A stretch of 64,000 bases of DNA from Siphonodentalium dalli. Its lineage: Eukaryota; Mollusca; Scaphopoda; Gadilida; Siphonodentaliidae. The stretch lies in assembly GCA_032622095.1 (NCBI GenBank), contig CP136063.1, positions 149,287,379 to 149,351,378 on the forward strand. The letters run 5' to 3'. The position numbers and the translations under genes were made by a program. Under the pieces are notes generated by a model. It made no database searches. It saw nothing but the letters and a program-made list of their open reading frames with translations, and had not been told where the DNA came from. Numbering within the stretch: the first letter of the stretch is position 1; each line of letters opens with the position of its first letter. This document shows positions 48,350-57,462 of this stretch, piece after piece.

Positions 48350-50663
48350 GTAACTTCTGTATGCCATTAAAATGGAGGCGTTTATTGTTGACAATTTTTT
48401 TCTAAATTTTACACACCGTGAAATTATCTATAAGTTTTATCAGAAATATGGAATTACAATTAGGTGAGTGAACTTCAAAAGCCACAGCTCCTGAACCCCC
48501 CCCCCCCCCCATTCGCATGGATGCAGGGATGTGGTAACGGAGAGTCCAACATGTTCTCTGCCTTGTTTGTTCAATGTTATAAAGTTCCATGTTAGAACAT
48601 AAAAAAAGTTCCCATGTTTTGCACTGATGGAATAATATCTCTACAAGCACTATGCAGAGTAAAGTTTCATGGCACAATCTGGGGGGAGGGGTTCTTCTGA
48701 CTTCAATTTCAACTACATGTTTGGGGGGGGTGTTCACCTTGGGAAATTCCAACTGCATCCCCCCTTTAGTCAGAATCAGACCAACACAAGTTTTTGAATA
48801 ATTCCATTTGCACCCCCCCCCCCCCCCCCTTGAACCTCAGTCAGGCCTAATTTCTAATATATTCATAAGCCATGGTTTTATATTTCTATATTCCTGGTAT
48901 GAGAACATTGACAGATATTTTAACCTGAACATTTATTAGTTATTTGAAAATTTCAAACCTCATACTCCCCTCAGGTTGGAAGTGATGACCATTTCTGTCC
49001 ACAAATTTGACCAAATGTAGTAAAATATTGTTTTGCTAAACTAATTAGCAGTTTTGTATTGGCCATGTGGATGTGGGGCAATGACACACCGGGCCGACCA
49101 TGGTTCGATCCGGTGTGCGAAAATTTAGAAATCTTAACAAGAAAATTTTGAAATCGTAACATCTACACTAGCCTCAAGCCTTCCTACCGTTGTAAATTTA
49201 AACCCTACACCCCCCACTTAGGTTGGAAAATTTTCAACTGATGACAATTCCAATGACAATGTTGACCAAATGTATGACAATATTGTTTTCTTAAATTAAC
49301 TAGAAGTTTTTGACTGGCCACGGGGGAGGGACCAGGACACAAGCTTTCCAAGTGTTGGAAATTTCCAATCTGTTACCCCCCCTAAGGTTGGAAAATTTCC
49401 AACTGATGACCATTTCTGTCCAAAGTTTTTACCAAACATAGGAACATTTCCCCCCCCCCCCCCCAATAAATTGTTTATAATCAAACTACAAGAACATATT
49501 TCACCTATTGTTGGTGTGAAATTTCCAACTAATGTTTTGGCAAGTATGAAATTTCCAACTGTTATACTTTTGACCAAAGTTGGGGGGCTAACTACTAGTA
49601 TACGTGCGAAATAAATCTCTGTAGTTCCACTGGTAACGATGCTACCGGAATTTGCCTGTAAATATCATGCAAATTATCTCACAAGAATAAATCATACAGG
49701 TATTTGGAGGTAGCACTGGTAGTACAAGTGGAACTATATAAATGTTACTTCCGATGTCTTTCGCTCTGGTAAAGATGCATGTTAGGTGCATATTTCCGTT
49801 CATATTCTGGCACCATGTGGTTTTCTATGACGAAATGCCCACAAAAATGTACCTTGCAAACTTGCCAGCGTATGAACGTACCCTGAATCATGCCAGAAGC
49901 TGGGGTTTGTCCCACAAAAATATTCATGATTGCCAATTACTCAATCAATATATTCACTGCAAGTCTATCACAGCTAGTGACAGTCAGTTGTGGTGTTCAA
50001 TTATTAACAGACTTTTTCATTATATTACATTTAATTACATGCGGCAACACTCACTTAAAAAGTTGCTCAAATGTATGCATACTAATCACTTGACTATATT
50101 TAGACTCATTTATAGTGAAAATTCATACATGTGTTAAGTACCATATTAATAAATAATTTTAAATCTGAATAATGACAAATTATAGCATTTAGAGGTGTAT
50201 CTACAGCAAAATTCAGCCCCTCCCTTTTAAAATTGATACATAGGCCTATACATTGTACACATATGGCCATGTCCGATCTGCACTGAGGTGCCGGGAGCAT
50301 CCAAGGGCATCGGGGGGGGGGGGGGGGAGAGCCTACAAAAATGGCACTTTTCTGCCCAAAAAAGGGAATTTTCTCCGCAAACTCGGAAAAAACAACCATA
50401 AATTCATTGTGGCAAAAATCCCTATTTTAAAGGTATTTGTCGGTTTTTATGGCCGTTTTTGACAAAAAATTAATATTCCTTGTGAAATTGGTGGTATTTG
50501 GACCCAAAAAGTTACATTTTGCTATAAAAACACGAGATTAAACACAGCATTTTCTGTCTCCAGAAAAAGGGCAAGTCCTGCCCCCTTGGTCAAGGGCAGG
50601 GGATCAGCTGCCCCCTCTTCCGGCACCCCTGCTGGGCTGATCACATACTTAATTGTATACATG
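48350..50663. other. Sequence between two copies of the multi-palindromic element
   Basis: Contains C or G tracts (48496-48510, 48813-48829, 49450-49464, 50312-50327) and many GGTTGGAAATTTCCAAC-type motifs between 48700 and 49570. ORFs of 90-131 codons at 49296-50399 show no recognisable domain. A tRNA-like GGTTCGATCC word at 49103 lacks a supporting cloverleaf. No gene called. Confidence 0.45.
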
Positions 50664-50932
50664 CCCTAATGGCGCACCGCGCTAATGGCGCACTTTCTGT
50701 CGCCGAAACAACGCTAATGGCGCACTTTTTGTCGCTTTCGGCGCGCGCGCCGAAAGCGCCGAAAGCGACAAAAAGTGCGCCGATCGGCGCACATTTTGTC
50801 GCTTTCGGCGCTTTCGGCGCGCGCCGAAACAACGCTAATGGCGCACTTTTTGTCGCTTTCGGCGCGCGCGCCGAAAGCGACAAAAAGTGCGCCGAAAGCG
50901 CCATTAGCAAGTGGCCGTAATAGGATTCCATA
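50664..50932. mobile_element. Multi-palindromic element, second copy, left end truncated
   Basis: Same GCGCCGAAAGCGACAAAAAG modules and the same right terminus (GGCCGTAATAGGATTCCATA, ending 50932) as 47914-48349. The 43-bp left terminus is missing; LINE coding sequence resumes immediately to the right. Confidence 0.65.
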
Positions 50933-50933
50933 G

Positions 50934-50955
50934 TCCTGGTTCCAGTCTTACCTTA
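50934..50955 (+). pseudogene. LINE reverse transcriptase remnant, short middle piece
   Basis: Only seven codons plus one base survive (SWFQSYL, typical just upstream of the GVPQGSVLGP motif). It continues in frame at 51712 once the 50956-51708 element and one TTA are removed. Confidence 0.7.
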
Positions 50956-51708
50956 AGCCCCGGTTCCATATCCCCGATTTTCCACCCCGAATGTTACCGA
51001 ATGACTCCCGAATCATAATTTTGCAAAAATCGTGGAGTAAGTTCGGGACGAGTCGGTACAGTGAATTTTTACCCCCGAACATGATCGGGGATATCGGTGC
51101 TGTCGGGGTCGATTCGGGACGATTCTGGGCCCTCTCCCGACAGTTTTGAAATGTTCAAAACTATCGGGAACCAAGCCGAATCGCTCCCGATTTGTCAATC
51201 ATCGGGAGCAATTCGGCACCTATTCGGGAGTAGTCGGCAGTATTCGGCAGTATTCGGCTGGATATTCTGGAGTAGTCGGCAGTATTCGGTAGCTTATTCC
51301 CGAATTCGCCATGTGTGGCTGCTTTTATACTGAGATCCGGTATCGATTCGGGACGTTCGGCAGCAATTGAATACCAATTCGGTATTTATTCGGCATCAAT
51401 TCGGTACCAGTTCGGCATTGATTCGGGGTATTCGGCAACAAGTCGGAAGTAATCTGGGCAATTCGGCAGCAACTCGCACGAAATTTCGGTATCAGTTCGG
51501 GATAATTCTTTATCATTCGGGAAGAAATTCGGAAGCATTCTGGAATACTCGGCAATGTTCGGGACGATTAAATTTTGTCATCAGTTCGGCGGCTTTTGGA
51601 ATAAAACTCGTCCAGAATTCTCTCGAATGCTGCCGATTTGGTCTGGTCCCGAATTGGTGCCGAATATACTAATTCGGGACAGAAAATCGGGAATATGGAA
51701 CCGGGGCA
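50956..51708. mobile_element. PIF/Harbinger-like MITE in the LINE (TTA duplication)
   Basis: GCCCCGGTTCCATATCCCCG (from 50957) is mirrored by CGGGAATATGGAACCGGGGC (to 51707), with 25 of 26 bases matching. TTA flanks both sides (50953-50955 and 51709-51711); deleting element plus one TTA rejoins the LINE frame, proving the boundary. The interior is made of CCGAAT / ATTCGG words every 10-16 bp, mostly CCGAAT on the left and ATTCGG on the right. A 3-bp TTA duplication is typical of PIF/Harbinger; the class is inference. Confidence 0.75.
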
Positions 51709-52176
51709 TTACTGGACGTGTTCAGATGGTACGAATCAAAGATTTATTTTCTGACAGAAAGTCTCTTAAGTTTGGAGTTCCTCAAGGCTCCGTATTAGGA
51801 CCGGTTCTCTACACATTGTACACTCTACCTCTGGGAAACTTGATTCGGAAACATGGACTCAACGTACATATGTACGCGGACGACACGCAAATTTACGGTT
51901 CTGTCCCTCCATATGGCCTGTCGTCTTTAATAAGAAAAGTGGAATTTTGTGTCTCTGACGTCAAAAGGTGGATGTTGTCTAATAAGCTTAAATGAAATGA
52001 CGACAAAACTGAAGTAATTGTGTGTCCCCCAGCCGGTAAGCACGAACCATTCACAATCAGAAGTTTGAACATCGGTGGATGTGAAATTGAGCCTACAACG
52101 TGTGCGAACAATCTCGGTGTCAACATTTCTAATTCGTTATCCATGGACGCTCAAGTACAACACATTTCCCGTACCA
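51709..52176 (+). pseudogene. LINE reverse transcriptase remnant, catalytic middle part
   Basis: Reads TGRVQMVRIKDLFSDRKS, FGVPQGSVLGPVLYTLY (RT motif B) and MYADDTQIYGS (motif C, catalytic YADD), then VKRWMLSNKLK, a TGA stop near 51993, and KTEVIVCPPAGK, NNLGVNISNSLSMDAQVQHI (palm/thumb region). It ends near 52176 where another insertion begins. Confidence 0.85.
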
Positions 52177-52527
52177 TACTAATTACGCCACCTGTGGTGT
52201 ATCTAGCTGCTGAGATTTTGATATTGCGTGGTTGACAGGGCGAATGCATTGTGGGGCTTTTATTTATTTATAGAGTTGGAAATTCCGTTTATTTAAAAGT
52301 CGGAACTACGCGACCAGTAGGCCAAGTCCAGTAAAACGGTTCGTTATAGGTGCTGGTTGTTATTGTTATTTTAACGGAATTCTGAGTTGGTCATTCGGGA
52401 AACCAATATATTTTATATTCTATAATTAAAACCGTGGGTATATAATATATGATCCTCTTTATGGATATTGTAGGAAGGTAAATTTAGCTAAAGTGGTGGG
52501 ATATCTTGCAAGACAACACATTTCGGT

Positions 52528-53710
52528 TTGCGCTATAACTGCTCAATGTTTTAAGGTGTTACACAACGTCTGATAAAAAGAGTTCTATCTGGAATATTCA
52601 CACATTTTTTTCAGAGAACATGCATAGAGTAAACATAGTCCTATCGGACTATCGTAAAGTAGTTCCGTTTAATTCGGGATTAATTAACCCTCAGACTGCC
52701 GAAACTGCCGACAATAAATTGGCTTGTTTGTGTCCCCCGAAAATCAAACTTGCCTGTTTAGAGGTCCCATTTTCGTGGCTAATGGTGATAGAATCACAAT
52801 TTTTCAGTCAAGTTCATGGATAAATTACATTACACTTAAAGGTACTCAACCCGATAAAACTCCTCTCAATTACTATTTCAATGGCTTCGGGGGTCAAAAA
52901 TATTTGATTCGAGTCGAGGAAATCACCCATCAAAGCTCAGATTTGTTAGATATCGATTTTAGAAATCTATTATTTTTCATTATCGGGAATTCTTTCTGGC
53001 CCAGTACGTAGTCAATTATTACCACTTGATTATAGAGTTATCCATCCTTGTCTGTTTGAATAGAATTTTGGCGTAAAATCTCGAGCATGTTACCAAATTG
53101 ACGGCAGTTATAAGTACTCATCTCGAGAACATAAGAATTTTCAAAAATCAATATCTAATAACTCTGAGCTTTGTTTGATGGGTTCCTCGACTCGAATCAA
53201 ATATTTTTTACCCCCAAAGCCAAAGAAATAGTAATATAGGACCCTCTGATCGGATTGTTGTTGTTGGAATCTGTTGAGATGGGGACCCTCTTTACGGGTT
53301 GAGTACCTTTAATCGGCTTATGTCCGCGGCCATAAACCTGCGTTTTGATAACAATTTATTTGAGACAAACTGTTGCGCGGGTATCAGTCGGCGCTTATCG
53401 GTTGAAGTTATTATGATCGTGCAGCCTGCACGTGCAACAAGTGTTCAAATACAACAGAAAAAAAAATACTATGTCAAATAAATAACGTGATCAATGGACA
53501 GACACGTTTCATTTCCGTGGGACACGAAAAAGCGAATTTAATGTCGTCAGTTTCGGCAGTCTGAGGGTTTTAATTAATCTCCTTTACGATATCCCGATGG
53601 GACTATGTTTACTCTATGTTCTCTGAAAAAAAAATGGTGTGAATATTCCCGATAGAACTATTTTTATCAGACGTTTTGTAACACATTAAAACATTGAGCA
53701 GTTAGCGCAA
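52528..53710. mobile_element. Foldback element with arms of about 180 bp
   Basis: Left arm 52528-52712 and right arm 53542-53710 are inverted copies: TTGCGCTATAACTGCTCAAT / ATTGAGCAGTTAGCGCAA, CAGAGAACAT...AGTAAACATAGTCC / GGACTATGTTTACT, and CCCTCAGACTGCCGAAACTG / CAGTTTCGGCAGTCTGAGGG. Between the arms lies TTAA MITE family i (52836-53312). Non-coding. Confidence 0.65.
52836..53312. mobile_element. TTAA MITE family i, nested
   Basis: TTAA (52836-52839) AGGTACTCAACCCGAT ... GGGTTGAGTACCT TTAA (53309-53312). Interior words match 37100-37555. A 95-codon ORF crossing its left end is not a gene. Confidence 0.75.
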
Positions 53711-54200
53711 TTTTCTGAAATTTCGGACTATTTCATCTATAAAAATACGATGAGTAACTGAAAATGTTTTTCAACATTCTGGAAGGGGTATATGTCCATG
53801 GTATATATGTTTAAAATTTCACGCATAAACTATGACAGATAACAAAGTTATAATTAGTTTTATAGGGCCACCATAAATCCCCTATAATAAACGCATGCCT
53901 CCGTAAGCACATGGCTTTGCTGTGGATACTTTCGTTCCCAGCATGCATCATTCTCGCTATCTGTAAAATGTCTATGAACAATGGCTGCATGTGCCATGCA
54001 CTCTTAGCTTTGATCCGCATTTAGAAGCATTATGGTGTGGCGAATGAGAAACCTGCAGTAATTTATAAGCCGTAGTTCATTGTAATAATTTGAAGAATTA
54101 CTTGTCTTAACGGAATTCTGAGGCGGTCCATTCATGTAACCAATATATTTTATATTATGATTTATATTTATGACTAATAATACGATCTTGGTGGCGTTAC

Positions 54201-54453
54201 CATTTCTGACTATGGTTTTCTTGTTGAACTTATGCGCCTTAGTCGTCTTCGTCCATACTTAACAATGCCTGCGGCGATAAAGGTTGCTTCTTGTAATATT
54301 ATGTCAAGATTGGACTATTGCAATGCGCTGGGAAGTTCACAAGAACAATTAAGTCGTCTGCAACGTCAACAGAACTCAGCCGCGAGGATTGTAGTGCGTG
54401 TTTCGAAATCAACCCATGTCTCTCCAATTTTGAAAAACCTACATTGGCTCCCA
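54201..54453 (+). pseudogene. LINE reverse transcriptase remnant, C-terminal part
   Basis: Frame reads MRLSRLRPYLTMPAAIKVA, MSRLDYCNALGSSQEQLSRL, QRQQNSAARIV and LKNLHWLP, the conserved region after the RT palm in L2/CR1/Jockey-type LINEs. It is cut at LHWLP by the element at 54454 and resumes in frame at 56903. Confidence 0.8.
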
Positions 54454-55020
54454 TAGTCCAAGTCTTCTCGTACTAAAACTAGCTAAGATTTTGGGATGGA
54501 GATGCTAGTGTTTAGTCCGAGAACGCGCGCATAGCCTTCTTATGCAGGCAATACGCACAAGCTTGACTACCAAGAGATATCTTATCGGGGTCCACGATAT
54601 GATGGCTCTTGGTATACAATCGCGACCACGGGAGGCACGTGATGTTCGATTGAATATCAGAATGTTGGGTATCATATAATACCATATCCCATAATATGTC
54701 AAATATAGCGAAATATCGAAATATAAAATAAAACGAAAAAGCGAAATAGGAAAATACATCGAAAATCGAAATAGGAAAATACAGCGAAATAGCGAAATAG
54801 CGAAATAGAACGAAAACTCGAAATAGGAACATACAGCGAAATAGCGAAATAGGGAGAAATATAGAACGAAATATATAAATATGAAATTATTTTTTATAAA
54901 CGAAATAACGGAGATATTTGAAAAGGTGTCTTTGACGAAATAACGGACATATTTGGAGAAGTGTTTTAAAGAGCGTGGACCCCGATAAGATATCTCTTGG
55001 TAGTCAAGCTTGTGCGTATT

Positions 55021-56806
55021 AGGTGTCTTATGACACGAGTTACGCCCAGGATCTGTGGCGGGAATCTATGGGGTATTTTACTCGATTTACCTAACAAAGC
55101 AATACATGATGCTATATACGTCGGAAAGAGCGACATCTTATGATCAGAATCGTGTATAATAATCTAACTTTAATGTTAAATTACACATAGAATATTCCGG
55201 TTGATTGCCACAAACATGGTTGTTTTTTCTGTTTGTTTACTTAACTGAAAGCCGAACTCAGGTTCCGAAGAACTTCGGCATTGTCCGGTGTTTGTTCTGA
55301 GTATTCTAGTTTCCGTTTCTATATATAGCGCGGAGTTTTCCGAAAAAAATGGTGAAAACCGATCGCCGCAAAGTCCAGTTTCCAATGTGCTTTGAGAACA
55401 ATTCCCGCACTAAAAACTTAATGACATAATGGAGGATCAGAAAGGTAGTTTTGTTGACAATTTTCGCAAGCAACTTGTCAAAATTGGAGCAAATTAGAAC
55501 TCTTGTGTCTGACTTGCCATGCGTGTGATTTTCATCCATGTGCATTTTGACTTTTGTGTTGATAAAATAATCGGAGAACCGAATCACACAGTTTCGAAAT
55601 ATAGTTCTTCCGTTTTAGTGGGACTTTTCAAACTTAAAGGGGTACTGTACGCCATTTTCATTAAATTTCCGGTGACAACAACGATCTAATATCGATAATA
55701 TATAGAACCATAAGTAATTTGAGTCGAAGATGTATTTTGTAAACGCTCAGGTTAATAGGCTATCTTAAAATTTAATAATTTAAAAGTTACTAATTTGATA
55801 TAAATTGAATTTATGACTGGAGCCATAAAATGGCGTCAATTAAATTACGAATTTGCGTAATCAAATAAAGTAATTGAGGGATATTGGATTGTTAAACCGA
55901 TCGCACACACGATCGCTTAAAATATTATGATGATACGGGGAGAACACTCAAGCCACTCACTGACTAGCGACGATACAATAACTTAAATGATTATATGGGA
56001 CTAGTATGCCTATAATATAATTTTTATTTGATTCATTTGGTTGAAAACTGTACAAAAATTACTCGACAACGACAATTTGTATTTTTGCATTCCGGTAAAT
56101 TTTTCATCCGTAATACTACTTCGTACTCAACAGACTTTCAAATAATGAAAAAATTGTTACCTTATTCTCCGACTCGGAGACTATAGAAACCAACAACAAC
56201 ATTTGGCGTACAGTACCCCTTTAAGGTTAAAAATTTATACAAATTTTGTTTGATTTTTTGTGTGCTTAACAAGAGCAGTATATTGCTCTGTTCGCTTAGT
56301 ATATATCTTAATTTCGCTGAAGTCCACCAAATGTGGGAAATGTAGCACCATATTATTTATTCTAATGTTCGTTGTGTTTACACTGTTTTAAACTTTGAGA
56401 GGGTTGTAATTCCCCGTAATTTATTTAATGTATTACATTTATATCTTCAATGTTTAATTAATCTATTTATTTTTTATTTATTGACACACATAATTACGAT
56501 TACAATGGAGAATTCATCGTAATTTGCGTTGTCAGTCGAAAATCTACGGAATATTTTCAACGGAAAATGCCGAACACAGTTCGCGAGGTCAACTGAGTTC
56601 GCATACTTTTAAAAATTTGTAAACATTGCGGTAAATGTCTCTTTTCGCATTAAATTACCGCTTTCAATTCACAACTGATGTGGGGTTCAGATCAAATAGC
56701 ATGTCTTCTGCGGAAAATATCTTTTATTGTCGCAATTGTGATATTTTATTTCATATAATTGTGGTTTTATTTGAGCGGGTCATTAACGCTTAACTCGTGT
56801 CATAAG
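55021..56806. mobile_element. Second-level insertion inside the right arm of the foldback
   Basis: It splits the foldback's right terminal repeat. It carries its own inverted ends, CTTATGACACGAGTTACGC (55027-55045) and GCTTAACTCGTGTCATAAG (56788-56806). Between them lies mostly AT-rich DNA plus a TTAA element. Precise termini and duplication are unclear. Confidence 0.55.
55634..56224. mobile_element. TTAA-flanked MITE family iv (AGGGGTACTGTACGCC)
   Basis: TTAA (55634-55637) AGGGGTACTGTACGCCA ... TGGCGTACAGTACCCCT TTAA (56221-56224): perfect 17-bp inverted ends and perfect TTAA duplication. Non-coding interior. The innermost layer of the nest in the LINE. piggyBac-type by inference. Confidence 0.75.
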
Positions 56807-56893
56807 AAGGCTATGCGCGCGTTCTCGGACTAAACACTAGCATCTCTCCATCCCAAAATCTTAGCTAGTTTTAGTACGAGAAGACTTGGACTA

Positions 56894-57010
56894 TGGCTCC
56901 CAGTGCGCTCGCGAATTGATTTCAAGTTAGCAACGTTCTTGAGCTACCATATGGCCACCCTCGAATCCCACCCTGTGCGGATTTTAGCCGACTATGTTTT
57001 TCCGATAGAG
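56894..57010 (+). pseudogene. LINE reverse transcriptase remnant, last recognisable piece
   Basis: After the second TGGCTCCCA, VRSRIDFKLATF continues the conserved LHWLPVR.RI.FKLA motif near the LINE C-terminus. Beyond about 56940 the frame decays. A 120-codon ORF from 56903 runs out of the LINE into unrelated sequence. Confidence 0.65.
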
Positions 57011-57462
57011 GAATGTATTTCACACATTTTTCTGCTTGTTTGCCACTCGGGCGTGGGGGCTTTTTCATTTTATAGCGATTTTTATAAAACTACTGTGATT
57101 TTTTGCGATAAAATCCTTATTGGGGGTAGGGGAAATATTTCTCTCAAAATTAATACTAAAACTGTATGTATCTTCTCAAACTCAGTTTCATTCGAACTGA
57201 ATATAACAAGTGTCTGCGTAGATAGCGTCACATGGGCACCTGACTCGATATTTTTCTTAAAGTGACACCGATGATTTGATTTTTCGTTTATTTTGAAGAT
57301 ATATCTGAAAAAGTAGTGTGTGAACTTACGCATGCATAACGTGATTAAACTATGAACAATACCGATGTTTTCATTATTTTCCACGAGAACATAGACCAGG
57401 GCAGTTTTCTATAACATTCCACGAGCACATGGATGCATATAGGTAGTCAATGTTCACATCTT
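57011..57462. other. Non-coding junction between LINE and giant foldback
   Basis: TGTTTGCCACTCGGGCGTGG near 57042 resembles the inverse of sequence at 61900-61925, so the left arm of the next element may originally have reached here and been split by about 400 bp of other DNA (57063-57462). Confidence 0.4.

Larger units (their letters stand above)
52177..54200. mobile_element. Insertion in the LINE containing a nested foldback
   Basis: The interval separates adjacent LINE segments. Its ends show a short inverted match (TAATTACGCCACC near 52180, GGTGGCGTTAC near 54190) and ACCAT occurs on both sides, so a single insertion with a 5-bp duplication is possible. A direct repeat of about 60 bp (TAACGGAATTCTGAG...CCAATATATTTTATATT) is at 52370 and 54109. 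Its exact nature is unresolved. Confidence 0.4.
54454..56893. mobile_element. Foldback/Mutator-like element (9-bp duplication) in the LINE
   Basis: Left end TAGTCCAAGTCTTCTCGTAC is the perfect inverse of the right end, and the terminal repeat continues for about 90 bp. TGGCTCCCA flanks both sides (54445-54453, 56894-56902): a 9-bp target duplication. Removing element and one copy rejoins LHWLP to VRSRIDFKLATF in the LINE frame. The left repeat extends to 54596; its partner is split into 56807-56893 and 54973-55020 by a later 1.8-kb insertion. The original element was thus about 650 bp. A 9-bp duplication and long ends suit Mutator-like MITEs; no transposase. Confidence 0.8.

Noticed and set aside
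47926-48394. Several Ala/Ser/Lys-rich ORFs on both strands
   Set aside because: Generated by the repeated GCGCCGAAAGC palindromes; composition follows the repeat, not a protein family.
49095-49125. GGTTCGATCC, resembling a tRNA B box
   Set aside because: The flanking bases do not form a proper T-arm and no A box or acceptor stem is found at the right distance.
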